NCBI GenBank assembly: GCA_016858145.1 | Contig: JAEHOE010000035.1 | Location: 186,001-250,000, forward strand | Reading direction: 5' to 3' | Source of the DNA: Edaphochlamys debaryana | Taxonomy: Eukaryota; Chlorophyta; Chlorophyceae; Chlamydomonadales | Length of the DNA stretch: 64,000 nucleotides | In this document: positions 45,317 to 57,077 of the stretch, piece after piece | Position numbering within the stretch: position 1 is the stretch's first letter | Layout: every line of letters starts with the position of its first letter | Position numbers and translations under genes: made by a program | The notes under the pieces: generated by a model | Databases searched by the model: none | What the model saw: the letters and a program-made list of their open reading frames with translations, nothing else | Told to the model about the DNA's origin: nothing

Positions 45317-48300
45317 ATGGCCGGACTGCTCGAGTTGCCTGACTTGATCGAGACCATCCTGTCGCACATGGGATGGCGCGATCGCATGGCTCTGGGTGCT
45401 GCATCTTCTCGCCTGGCTGCAGCCGTGCGGAGCCACGATGGTGAGCTGCACATCTGGAAGTAGCTCACCTCTAGCCCGAAACGCGTCGAGTGGAGTTCCA
45501 ATAGTAGCGATATTGCCCATGTTAAAACTGAAGTGCGTTCAGGCAGACGTGCTGACGTGTGGAGACGTGTTCACCGCCCCACCCGTTTCCCTCTGCGCTC
45601 GCCCCTCAGCTCGACGCCACAACGGCGCCTATGACCCGTGGCTGGCTCAGGCCAAGCAGCACCGCGCCCTGGCGGAGGGCAGCTGGCGGGGTGCACTGCA
45701 TGCCGCTGCCCCGCGCCAGCTATCGGCGGGCCCCACCGGCGGCGGCGGCCGCGGCGACGTGTCGGAAGCGGCGGCGGCGCAGGCCCCGAGAGGCCCATGC
45801 AAGCCCAGTACCGCCGGTCCAGGGCTCTCCCCGCCCCCTCCACCCACCTTCAACCTTCCTTCCCAAGGCCCCGCAAAGGGTCAAACTCCGGAAGCACCCG
45901 CACCCCTCAACCCTGCCCCTCAAGGGGGTGCCGCCGCCGAGCCGCCGCCGCCGCCTGCCCCGGGGCCAGCGCCGCCGCCATTGGCGCGCCGCCGCCGCGG
46001 CCCAGTTGTTGAGTACGGCGGCATGTTCCGGCCGTCAGAGGACTCGCTGGCTGCCGTACGTATGGTGCTGTACGACGGGCACATGACGGCGCTGGCGGCG
46101 GGGGGGCCTGCTGCGGACCTGGTTGCGGTCCATCACCCCCCTCGGGAGCCAGACCAGGTGGGCCTGGCCGGGCCCGAACTGGTCCCACTCTCGGGCTTCG
46201 GCGCAGGGACACGCACGGGTGCAGGAGGCGAGCGCCAGAGGCGAAACCGGGGCCGGAGCGCTTTCGTCAATTGCTGCGCAAGCGAACTGAGCAGGCAGCT
46301 GGCGCCCAGGCCCGCTAACCGCACTGCAGCCCCAAGCCCTCCGCCCCTCTTCCTCTCTCTTGCTTTGCCCTGAAGGAGCCCCGCCTCTCCATCACCTCCC
46401 TCCTGGACCTGCCCGCCTTCGCCGGCCCCGCCGCCCGCCGCCGCCTCGGCGCCCGCCCTGCCGCTGCGGCGGAAGAGCCGCCGGCCCCGCCGCCGCCGGC
46501 GCCGGGCCGCGTCTTATGGCTCAGCCCCGAGACCCCCGCCGCCGCCCACCTCAGCGCCGCCGCCTGGCCCCTGCCCCTTGTGGCCCGGTCCCCGAGGCCC
46601 CCGCCACCTCTGGCGCCCGCTGCTGCTGGAGGCGCGGGGGAGGCTGCGTCACATGCCTCAGGCCAGGGGCAGGGGCAGGGGCAGGGGCAGGGCCCGAGCC
46701 AGGGGCAGGGGCAGGGTTTGGGCTCGAGCGGCGGCGGAGCACCGTGGCCGGGGGCGGAGGGGGCGCGGGTGTGCGGCTGGTGCGGTGGCGCGGTCGGTTG
46801 TGGAAAGGGTATCGCGAGCAGAAGCGCCGGCGAACCAGCAACGGCAGCAGCAGCTGCAGCAGGAGGAGCAGCAGGAGGCGCAGCAGGAGGCGCAGCAGGA
46901 AGAGGAGGAGGAGGAGGAGAGGAGGGAGAGGGAGCAGGAGCCATAAGGCGGGAAGGAGGAGGCGGCGGAGATGCGGGGGATGGGCTGTGCTCCGAGGGCT
47001 GCGGCGGCGGCTGGGTGGTGGCGCTGCCTGCCGTGCCGGGGGCTGCCGAGGCGACCAAGCAGGTGCGTGCGTCCGAGAGGCGGAGGGGAGGGGAGGAGGG
47101 GAGGAGATGCCCGTGGGAGGCCCAGGTGGCTGGTTGGCAAGCGACGGCAAGAGAGGGCGCGGGCCTTCACGGAGCTCAGGACTGAGCCGGACCGCGTCGG
47201 CTCGCCTCGGGCTCAAGGGAAGGGGTCCAGGGGGCACGGGTGGAGTCCTCCGACTGCACCCGCCCCAAGCCTAACCCCGCAGCTGCGCCCGCCCCTCCCT
47301 TCGTAAGGGCCTGGGGTGCCAGGGCCGCCTCCCCGCCCTGCCCTGCAGACATGTGATCCAACCCCCCCTGTCCCCTCCTCTTGGGGCGGGCCGCAGGCGG
47401 GCGGCCTCCTGGACAAGCTGAAGGACCTCGCGGTCCGCCAGCACGTGCTGTACGACATGTACGGCGCTGACGTCACCCCGAACGGCAGTAGCAGCGGCGG
47501 CGCCGCCGGAGCCGTGCGCCTGACGTACCTCGACGTGTCCGGCCACGCCCCGTACGACAGCCCGGACTCGGCCCTCTCGGCCGGCGCTCGTCGCAATGCA
47601 GCCGGGGGACCTGAGCTATACGACAACCCTGCCGAGCGCCTGTACGGCAATCCTGCCGACCGGCTGTACGGCAACCCTGCGGCACGCCTGTACGGCAACG
47701 CCTCGCCCGCGCCCAGCGGCGCGGCTGCTGCTGCGGCGGCGGCCAGACCGGATCCAGGTCCAGATGCCGGAGGTAACCCTGGATCCCATCTCGAGTGGCT
47801 GATTGCAAGCGGAGCATGCGGGGCTCTAAGGCACCTGCTCGCCCGGCGGACGGCGGCGGCTGGGCTGCGTGTGCTGAGGCGGCTGGGCCGCGAGGTGAGG
47901 GCGGTCGGGGGCCGGCTGAGGGTATGCGACGGGAGTAGGGTGGGGGGCACTGCCAGCGCAGGGCGTGCCCTGTCGGGTACCGTAGGGAGGGCTCCAAGGG
48001 GGCGGGAAGGGGGGCCGTGGGCCCAGTGATACATTGCATGGGAGCGGGAGGCGAGCGCAGGCACGGGGGGCTTCCACACTTCCGCCCATCTCCATTTTGC
48101 TACCGCTACCCGCTCCTCACTGGCATCATCCCCCGGTTCCCGCTTCTGCCCCCGTTCTCCCCGCCTGTCAGGACGGCTGCCCCCGCCTCATGACGCTCGA
48201 CCTCTCCGGCTGCCCCCTGGCGCCGCCGCCGGGGCCTGCCGCCGCCTCCGCCGCTGCGGCCGCCGCTGCAGATGCCACCGCCGGCGGCGGCGGCAGCGCA

Positions 48301-50694
48301 GCTGACGGCGGTCGCAGCAGCGGCAGCGGAGGCCACAGCCGCCGCCATCGGCGCGGCGGCGGCGGTGGCGGCGCTGACGGCGGTGCCAAGGGCAGCGCAA
48401 AGGGGCGCGGAGGGGAGGTGGAGAGCGCCGAGAGCGCCAGGGCGGCGAGGCTGGAGGCAGCGGTGGAGGCGGCGGAGGTGGCTGAAGCGTTGGCGTGGGG
48501 CCGGGAGGTAGCGGCGGCCGTTGGGCGGCTGACGTCACTCCGGGGTGAGTCCGTGCACTGGCGTTTCATCCAACCCACGGCTGTTTCCAACAGCCGCGCT
48601 CTCTGCCTCTCTCGCCACCGCTGCTCGCTCAGAGTCTCTGGCTGCTGCCATACCTTTCGAGCTCTCCAGTATCTGCCTCGGCAAAGGTTCCCCCCATTGA
48701 CCCCCTCCCGCTGCCCCCAGTGCTGCGGCTATGCGACGTGGACCTGAGGGGCTTCTTCGCCGGACTGGACACACGTCACACACCGGACCGGACTGCCCGG
48801 ACCGGACCGCCCCGGTCCTCCGGACCACGTGCCGGACCCGGCGCCGGTTCGGCTCCCTCTGGGCCCCGGGCCCAGGGGCCTCGTGATGCCCGGGGCCCTC
48901 CATCCGCACCGGCGGCGGCATCGGACGGCTCCTCATCGGAGTCTCCAGAGGACATAATGACGCCGCCACCGCCGGCGCCGCCGCAAGCGCAATCGCAACC
49001 GTCGCCGTTGCAGCCCGCATGGCTCTCGGTCGTTGGGCCGACGCTGGGCCGACTGTACGAACTGGAGTTGGACGGCTCGTGCGGCTTTATAAAGGCGGAT
49101 CTAGCCTTCGTACTAGCCACCGCGCCGCACCTTCAGCGGTTGAGCGTCGCCCGCTGCCGCTGCCTCGCTCTCGGCCCTGCCCTGCTGCCGCTGGCGCCGG
49201 CGGCGCCGCCGCCGCCGGTGACGTCATCCTCTCACTCACAGCCGGCGGCGGCTGGTCCTGGCAGCAGCCTGCGCCAGCTGCGCCTGGGCTGGGGCTTCGG
49301 CCCGGCCACCGTACGACAGATATGTACGGCAGCGGGTGCGGCGCTGACGTCATTGGATCTGGACGTCGGCGCTAGCGTCGGCGACGCCGATCTGGCGGCG
49401 GTGGTGGCGGCGTGCCCGCACCTGCAGCGGCTTCGGCTGGCGCTGTGCCCCGTGACGGGCGTCGGCATCGGTACGGCACTGGCCTCGTGTACGAAGATTC
49501 ACGTGCTCCACGTCATCAACTGCGTGGGGCCTTTCGTACGGCAGGATCTGATGGGGCCGCTGGGCTGGCTGCCCGCGGAGGAGGGCGGGGCGGGGGCGGA
49601 GCGCCATGCAACGACGGAGGAGGAGGGCGAGGCTGCCGGAGGAGAGCGTCAGGCGCGCGGCCGCTCCGGCGCTGGGCCACGTCAGCGCTGGGCCATGTCC
49701 GACCTGCAGCTGGTGGGCGGCCCCATGCAGCTGTACGACGAGGACGTGCTGTCCCTGCTGTACGGCAGGAGCATGCACGGCAGCCTTGGCGACACGCAAT
49801 TCGGGAAAGCGGCGGAAGAATGTACGGTACCTTCGCCCGACAGGGGTGCCGTGGGGTCCGATGGCGGCGAGGGCGGCGACACCTGGCGGCGGCGCCGGCT
49901 GGGACGCCTGCAGACGCTCGCGCTCGCGGGCCTGCCGTACCTCTCGGACGCCCTCCTACGGCACCTCGCGTCGTACTGCCAGGACGTACGGCACGTACGG
50001 CTCGAGGGCTGCGGGTACGAGCGCCAACGGCTCAGCACAGGCGGCCCCTCAGGTGCTGAGGCACGGGGCCTGGCGGGACCCCGCGGCCCCTTCACAGCCG
50101 GCTCGCTGCTGCGGTGGCTGCTGCGGTGCGGGCAGCTGGAGAACCTGAGGCTTCGGCACTGCTGCCGGGTGGGTGCTGTGCGGTGGGGCCCGGCCATGGG
50201 GCTCGGGGCCGGGGAGGCGGGGTCACTCGGGCTCTGGCCTTGTGTCTTCACGTGCCCTCGCTCCATCGCCCCTGCGCCTGCTTTCACAGCCTCCTTACTT
50301 CGCTCATCCTCCCTCCTCACCCCTGGCCCCACTTCTATCCCCCCGGCAGCTCCCTGCTGACGTGGCAGCGGTCCTCTCCACCGGCTGCCTTCGCCTCGAG
50401 GCGCTCCTCCTGGACACGTGCGACCTGCCCACGTGCGGCCTGGAGGCGGCGCCGTGCGTGTACGGCGCCCTGGCCCACGTGGCACTGGCGCGGTGCCGCG
50501 AAGATGCCGTACGGGCGGGCCTGGGAGGCGGCGGCGGGGGTGGAGGAGGAGGGGCGGGCGGGGCCGAGGGGGGCGCGGAGGGAGGGAAGGGAGGAGGGTC
50601 AGGGGGCGTGTGGTGGCACCCCGTGGAGCGAGACGTCAAGCTGGTCCGGTGCTGTGACGGGGCTGCGGAGAAGGGTCAGCTGCTGGAGCTGTGA
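45317..50694 (+). CDS. F-box/leucine-rich-repeat protein
   Basis: Likely substrate receptor of an SCF ubiquitin ligase. Seven exons in phase: 45317-45440, 45610-46157, 46376-47062, 47397-47894, 48172-48544, 48721-50168 and 50350-50694; 1340 aa. The N terminus is an F-box, residues about 3-41 (LLELPDLIETILSHMGWRDR, then AASSRLAAAVRSHD). AMN1-like leucine-rich repeats are scattered through the rest: RLTYLDVSG, CPRLMTLDLSGCPL, LYELELDGSC, PHLQRLSVARCRCL, CPHLQRLRLALCPV, RLQTLALAGLPYLSDALLRH and LENLRLRHCC. They are separated by long Ala/Gly/Gln/Pro insertions. A small tandem unit NPAxRLYG occurs three times in exon 4. Exon 3 uses a ctgaag acceptor, slightly unusual. F-box plus LRR is a standard SCF receptor plan; the target is unknown. 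Confidence 0.85.
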
Positions 50695-50747
50695 GGGGCA
50701 CCACCGGGCGCCGCTGAGGAACGCCCCCCCCCCCCCCATCGCGGATC

Positions 50748-51053
50748 TCAGCAGCGTAGGAGCCCCAAGGCCGCCGGCGCACGCCGCGGAAGCCAACCTT
50801 GTTGCCTTGTGGCGGACGTCAAGCGATTGCAGCATGCCGACGTATCGGGTCGCCAAAAGCGTCCCAGACAGGCGCACCCCCAACAAGCAGGTTTTCGGAG
50901 CGCGTATGAAGTGGGCGCAGGCGCCAACCGGGGGCCGTTTCGAGGGTCTCTGCTGACGGTGCGGGGTTTGAACGCAGCCGAGCCACGCGCGACGACTTGC
51001 CTTGGTTGGCGGGGTCGCAGTGGTGTCCGTGCGTGTCCTGCTCCCAGTCGGGG
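50748..51053 (-). pseudogene. partial copy of the AP2 gene (exon 3, intron 2, end of exon 2)
   Basis: Closely matches 44151-44463. The first 60 bases (50748-50807) are identical to 44151-44210, covering most of exon 3 and its acceptor edge; the rest matches with scattered substitutions. About 21 bases including the pyrimidine side of the splice acceptor are missing after 50807, so the copy cannot splice normally. It retains the GC donor. It lies in the 3' UTR of the F-box gene, antisense to AP2 mRNA. Confidence 0.9.
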
Positions 51054-51166
51054 CGTGCGCCGCAACGGTGCCCAACGGTGCCCAAGTAGCTCTCAGTTCT
51101 AGCCCGAGACGCGAGACATGGGAGTTGTCGGCCGTGACAGGCCTAGGACGGATCGACCTCCCACAT

Positions 51167-51171
51167 TGTAA
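51167..51171 (+). promoter_or_regulatory. poly(A) signal TGTAA of the F-box/LRR gene
   Basis: TGTAA 473 nt past the F-box stop and 107 bp before the next start codon. If used, the AP2 fragment is inside the F-box mRNA. Confidence 0.55.
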
Positions 51172-51277
51172 GCTCGCGCGCCGCTTGGACTCCGCCCCAG
51201 CCCCGGCCCTCATAAGCTTTCTCCTTGCTCCTTCTCCAAGCTAAGCCCCCAGCTCACTGACCGAAGCCACCAGCCCA

Positions 51278-52389
51278 ATGGCGCTCAGCTGCACCCGCCT
51301 GCCCCGCCACCTCCAGCCGCTCCTGCGCCGCCACCCGCGGCCGGCGGCGGCCGGGCTGCAGCGCCGTGGCGGCCGTCGTCCCAACGCAACCCCCGCCCCT
51401 TCGCCCCGCCGCCCCCTGCCGTCAGCGGCAGCCCACGCATCATCCGTCCCCGACCGCGCCCCAAAGGACCGCCATGAAGGCTACGTCCCGGCCGCGGGCG
51501 AGCCGCTCTCTGTGGAGGTCGTCGCCGAGACCCCCGCCTTCCTCGCCGCCATCCGCGGCGCGCGCAGCCGTGCTGCGCGCGCGGCCGCGGCGTCCGTGCT
51601 GCGCCTACTGGACAAGCACGCCGCGCGCAGCCCGCACACCAGCAGCGAGGCGTTCTTCCTGTTTGCGGAGGACCCGGCCGTGGGCGGCGCCTGGGGCCCC
51701 GGCCTGCGCGTGTGGCTGATGGAGGGCGCGGGCGTAGTGGAGCTGGACCTGCTGGACCACCTCAAGTACTCGGGGTGCGTGCCTGCGTGGCTTCATGTTG
51801 GCCAAGCAAGGAGCGAGGCGCCGTGGGATGAGTTGGGCGATAGAAACGTGTTGGCTTGGCAGGTCTGCCGCGGTCCGTCGTCCGTCACTTAGGAATGACG
51901 CGTTACAGGGTTGGTTGTCACTTAGCCCAGTCTGGCTATCTATGCCTCTGCTCAGCAGGCCCAGGCACGCCACCCCCAGACTCCGTCTCCGTCTCCTGCC
52001 TCCCGCCGCCACATGTCAGGCACACGAGCGCGGAGGGCAGCGCGGGCACGGCGGCCTTCCCCACGCAGGCGCCGGCCCCGCTGGTGGGCGCCCTGCGGCA
52101 GGCCCTGGAGTGGGCGATCAAGGAGTCGCTGGGCGAGTGCCCCGAGGTGCGGGCGAGCGAGTGCGGGCATGAGTAGTACGGGGCCCTCAGCACGCATGAT
52201 GTGGGTTAATAGAGGTTACGCACGGAGTGCTTGTGCATGCATGTCCCATGCCGGCTTCGTGTTCCACGCTACGTTCAGGTGTCGCTGGAGTGGCGGAGCT
52301 ACCACTGCGCCATCGGGGCCAGCTTCAGCTCCAGCATTGGCGTACGCACGTGGCCGCAGGTCACCTTCCTGCGCGTCAGCTGGGACTGA
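51278..52389 (+). CDS. unrecognised protein with organelle-like N terminus
   Basis: I do not recognise this family. Three exons, 51278-51774, 52020-52146 and 52279-52389, give 244 aa. The first 70 residues are rich in Arg, Ala, Pro and Ser with almost no acidic residues (MALSCTRLPRHLQPLLRRHP...), typical of an algal chloroplast or mitochondrial transit peptide. The folded part follows: EPLSVEVVAETPAFLAAIRG, an Ala/Arg-rich helix, SEAFFLFAEDPAVGG, GLRVWLMEGAGVVELDLLDH, ALRQALEWAIKESLGECPE and a beta-like C terminus VSLEWRSYHCAIGASFSSS ending LRVSWD. A small soluble organellar protein is a reasonable guess. TGTAA follows at 52906. Confidence 0.75.
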
Positions 52390-52596
52390 TGCGGGTGGGC
52401 GGCGCAGGAGCTGTGCGGTGCGTGCGGCGCTGCCGGTGGGTGCTGCGGTGGGGGATGGAGCATTGCCGTTTACGGGCTGACGGGCTCATGGGAGCAAGCA
52501 CGCACGTGGCAAATTCGCTTCAGCCTTCACCTCTCGACCCGCGGCCCCGACCCGAAATGCCTCCCGGTACGCAGGCCCAGCGGGTGACTCACCCGG

Positions 52597-52628
52597 CCCT
52601 GCAGGGCATCGGCCGATGCCCTGCAGGG
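52597..52628. repeat. 32-bp perfect palindrome
   Basis: Two 16-base arms, ccctgcagggcatcgg and its exact reverse complement, abut with no spacer. It lies in the 3' UTR of the 51278 gene (between stop 52389 and TGTAA 52906), so the transcript could form a strong hairpin. Confidence 0.95.
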
Positions 52629-52905
52629 GTGGTGCCGAGCAGGAGAGTGGGGTGCGTGGCTGGAGGTGACCATCCACCAGAGCGGCCTCGAGGGCTGCGG
52701 AGCGTTACCTAGCCTATGCACGGCGGGCATATATACGGTAGATAGGTTTCGTGGGCAAATGAGGTCGGTCCTTCCCGGTCTTGAAACTGTGAGGCGTAGG
52801 GTCCAAGGCGTGGGAATGGGGCACCTTTGGGCCAGCGCACGGCTTTGAAGCCTTGGCGGGCAACCCTTGACTTGCAACCCGGCAGAGGCAGACATTGTAA
52901 GCGCA

Positions 52906-52910
52906 ACTGC
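52906..52910 (+). promoter_or_regulatory. poly(A) signal TGTAA of the 51278 gene
   Basis: TGTAA 517 nt after the stop codon. Confidence 0.5.
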
Positions 52911-53393
52911 GCAAGGCTTCGCGTTCCGGTCCGCCATGGATCGTCATTGATACCGTGACAACCAATGTTCAATGCGCAATTTTCCAACGCCTCAAGGGGA
53001 CCACCTGCCCAGAAAGACCGAGCCCCGTCCCGCCCTGAAACCCAGCACGGCACCAGCGCAGGCGTCCAGGCTTCCGTATCTACCGCAGTATGCGCAAGCC
53101 ATCCCGAGGACCTTTCCAGTGCTTGATGCCTGTGCGTGTGTAGGTCATGTACGCTTTCCGTACTGGGCAACTCACTCGAAACGAGGCAGCACCAAGCCTG
53201 CCCACTCCCCCCCCACATCTCCAAAGATTATGGCAGCACCCGTTGCGTCAGCAGACGCACATTCCCCGCCAGCTTGGAGCCGAGGCCTTCTCGGGCAGTA
53301 CCGGTACCCACCCGTTCCTTAACAAAAGCCTGCGAGAGTAGCACCCACCCGCCCGTTCCTCTTGCTTCGTCGGTTCTACCGACACCCCAGCCA

Positions 53394-56300
53394 TCAGCAC
53401 TTGCTCCCTGCCAGCTTGGGGTAGAGCGCCAGGGCCTTGGGCCACACGCCGCCCGCAATGCCCTCGCACAGCTGGTCGCCGCCCGTGACGCCCGCCCGGA
53501 AGTGCACGCCGCCGATCACGCGGGCGTCCTGGCAGGTCTTTCGGAACTGCTCCATGGAGCCCAGCGAGAAGAAGGTGTCGGCGGAGGGGCCCACCTCGGG
53601 CTCTCGCAGGCTGCAGCCCTGGGGCCAGCCGAAGGTGATGGGCGGGGAGATGGAGGTGGAGCCGCCCTGCCACAGCGTCAGCCACCTGGCGGGTTGGGAG
53701 GGAGGGAAGGAGGGGGCGGGAGGGTGAGGCGGGAGGGAGATGGGGGGGGGGCAGAAGTGACACGGGCTTGGGTGGGGGGCCAGGGTCAGTTGGGGTGAGG
53801 CTGGGACGGAAGGGATGGGCCACGGGGGGCGAACGGCGTGTTGGGGAGCAATGGCTTCAAGGAAGCCACGCGCAGGCCAGCCCAAGCGGCGGCGCTTCCA
53901 GCCCCACCCCCACCCTGCGCGCTTCACACCCAGCCCCCCGCCCGCTCGCTCACTCTGTGAACAGGCGGCACCAGCAGGCGGTGCCCGACGGGTACTCGGC
54001 CTCGTGGGAGGTGAGGATGTACGGCACCCAGTCCCTGCTCGCACCATGCAGGGGAGGAGGGTACCGGTATTCGGGCAGGGATACGGTAGATTAAGGGTGA
54101 AAAGTGCAGTCAGACACGACAGCCGGAAGCCGGGATGTCCGTACAGCTCGCCGCACCTGGCGGGCATGCTGGTCGTGCCGACACCCGGGCCGCCGTACGC
54201 GGTCACCGGCGAGCTGCCGTACAGCCAGCGTACGGCAGATGCGGGTCGCACGGAGTCGTGGAAGAGCTTCTCCTTGAGGAAGAGAATCATCGTGTCCAGC
54301 TGCGTGCATGCAACGAACGGAAGATGGTCGATCGAGATGGACACAAATGTGCGTGGTACATACTCTGGACACCTGCTGAATCACGACATCTACCGTACTG
54401 CCGCACGGACCTGCAGGATCTGGACGAGGTTGAAGGCCATGAGGTCGGTGGTGCTCCAGGCCTTGGCGGCGCGCAGCTGCGCTATGGCCACCAGCCACCA
54501 GGGGCCCCCGCCCAGGAACTCGGCCTGGGTCTTGGTGGTGTCGTTGAGGGTGGCGGAGTAGGCCAGGATCTCGTCCACCTGTCGGTTGTCGGTTGGGTTA
54601 GTTGGGTTGGGCGAGTCAGGTGACTGGTAGTTGCTAGGTGAAGTGAGTAAGCCGGGATGCTGTTTACATGACACTACAATCGGGGCTAGGCCAGGACCTC
54701 GTCCACCTGCCGGGTTGAGGGGTGTGGTGGTGGATGGGGGGCTGGGCCTCGATTTGGTTGAGCGGCGGGGTCAGGTTCCCGGAAGCCGCCAGAACGTGAG
54801 GTGTGTGCTTGCTACTGGCGCTCTTCTGCAACGTACTCGTACAGCACTGCCCCTGCACGCACGCACCTCCCGCTTGTACGTGTTGATGTCCGAGCAGTTC
54901 CACATGGGGACGGTCCTGTGGGGGGGCATGTGCGTGGGGCAGGGGTTGAGCGAGGTCGGGGCGAGGGACCGAGGGGCCAGGGCGGACGGAACCCCAACGA
55001 ACGGGAGGAAGGGGGCACACAGCCCCTGTCCCCTGACGAAGTGCACCTGCCTTGCACCCCCCACTCCCTTGTACCGGTACCCCAGCCCCGCAAGGCTCTC
55101 GAACGCACCGTGCACGCTCGGTCTCATTGAGCAGCGTGAAGTTGACGCCGCTCCGTAGGTACGACAGGTTAGGGTACGTGATCATGAACTGCGGAGCGGG
55201 TCACATGCATGTCGTACAGTGTACGGCTACAGCCGTACTTATGCCGGTGGGCAAGCCGCTCGGACTCAAGCTCCCCAAGTGTGGACGCCCTCACGCAGGG
55301 GTAGTTCCTCGCCAGAGATGTTGAGGCCGGGATTGCAATTTGCTGGCCTTGCTTTGCGCGTAACCTCGTCGCCCGTTTCTCATAACCCCTCGCGCACCTT
55401 GCCCCTGCCGTCGGTCTCGTGCAGCGGTTGGTAGTTGCAGGGGAAGGGCAGATCCCAAGGGGAGTTCTTGGGCACATAGTTGGAGTAGTCCTGGGGGTTG
55501 TGAGGGGGAGCGCAGCGGCACGTGGTGTGAAGGGGCCCAGGCAGGGCAGGGCTAAAACAGTACTGCGCTGCGTGCCTCGAAGGGGGGGGGTGGACCTCGG
55601 ATGCCCCGCCACGCCCCATCACGTAAGGCCCACCTCGAAGGCGGCTTTGTTGAAGGAGCGGGTGCGGGAGCCATCGACGTTGTAGCCGGCCGCCTGTGCA
55701 GGACGCGACAGGGCGGCAGCACCGTCAGCACACACCGTCAGGCCACCGCCATTGCAGAGGTCAAACGCATGGGGATGGAGGGGGGGCGGGTGCCCGCGTG
55801 ATGCCCTCCCGCCCTCGTTACGTTACCTGGAAGAATGCGTAGCTGGCCTCAGCGGCGGCGATGCCCACGCACTCGGGCGTGTTGTACTTGGATTTGCCGC
55901 CTGCTGCACGTGCGGAGCGTGGGTTCAGCCTAGCTAAGTTCTAGCGTTCTTTCTTGGGCGCCCAGCTGCTGCCTGCTAGTCAGGAGCACCTGCTGCTAGC
56001 TGCCTGCGTGGTGCCCAGGTTCCAGAACAGGACTCCGGTCACTCCGCGCTTGCCTTATGCACAAACGCGCGTACGCACGTACCCGAGCAGTCGGGGTTGA
56101 GCTGGAAGACTCCGGCGGGGCTGGAAGCTGCCAGCAGCTGCCGGGCGATAGCGGCGAAGGGCCCGCCCGCGCCCGGGGGGTCGCTCAGGTCCTGGAAGCG
56201 CAGCAGGGCGGCGGCCAGGGCCCGGTTGCGGTTGCGCTGCGTGCGCTGAGCGCGGGGCCGCCTGCGGGCGGGGCGCGTGGTTTGCGGGGGGTGCGGGGTT

Positions 56301-57077
56301 TGCAGGGGCGGGCAGCGGGGGTTTGTGGTGGAGGAAGGAGCGAGGGGAGGTGTGACCAGTCAAGGGCGCAGGACGGGTGCGTGGTGAGAGGAGGGGGAGG
56401 GATCGGCGGATTACTCGTTGTCTGGAGGCCTCCGGGGCCGGGAGCAGCGGCCTAGCAAGGGAAGTGCGTAATGATAACGGCTTCGCACTCCCGATGGATC
56501 TTGCGAGAGCTATCCCCGACATGGGGGAGGCTCACCTGGGGATGCCGGTAGGGATGGGGGGAAGCGCACCGCAATCATAGGGGGCAATGGCGTTCCATCC
56601 AGCCAGGGACAGGCCTCCAAGCCAGAAGAAGGCAGGCTGGGGTCCCGACTGCTCAGGCGCACGGGGGACCCAGGGACAGCTCAGTAACAACTCAGGAACT
56701 GCTCCCAAGCTCAGGGATTAATCAGAGACCCGGGGCACTCGGGGACAGAGGGACAAGCGCCGGGGGACATGGTGGGGTCCGTGTCAACCCCGTCCAACCC
56801 AACCGCTCCCACCGCGAAGTGTGACACTCACGCGGACGAAGATATAACTGATAGGGTTGGATAGGAGTTGGTCATACACGTCGTAGGGTGCATCCAGGTT
56901 GGGCGGCGTGGGCTGCGGCAGGCAGCGCTGTGGCGGGCCGAGGTCGATCCGCGTCGCGACAACGTTGCCCGGCGTGCCCCACGCATAGCCGAGCGACGAC
57001 ACCACTCGCGGCGTCGCAAGAAAGGCTGACAGGGTCACAAAAACCTTCAGAGTGGCGGTAAGGGCGCTCGCGGCCAT
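53394..57077 (-). CDS. vanadium-haloperoxidase/PAP2-superfamily protein with altered active site
   Basis: Eleven exons in phase: 57077-56832, 56245-56083, 55900-55827, 55693-55634, 55490-55398, 55188-55109, 54915-54867, 54578-54411, 54299-54157, 54034-53954 and 53685-53394; 482 aa. A signal-like hydrophobic stretch (residues 5-27) precedes a helical protein of the vanadium chloroperoxidase type. Vanadate-pocket residues can be placed: Lys322 and Arg329 (KEKLFHDSVRP, seven apart as in the fungal enzyme), Ser375-Gly376 (EYPSGTA), Arg441 and His447 (ARVIGGVHF, six apart). The position after Ser-Gly, normally the catalytic His, is Thr377. It may be a haloperoxidase with changed activity or a phosphatase-like or binding protein; I infer reduced halide oxidation. 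Exon 2 could start 9 nt later (56236). An acceptor just upstream of the Met suggests an intron in the 5' UTR or an earlier start. Confidence 0.8.
54684..54716 (-). repeat. duplicated splice acceptor and exon start inside an intron
   Basis: On the minus strand this reads ...ggcaggtggacgaggtcctggcctag, a near copy of the acceptor and first codons of the true exon at 54578 (gacaggtggacgagatcctggcctac). The copy ends its frame with TAG after seven codons. Confidence 0.7.
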
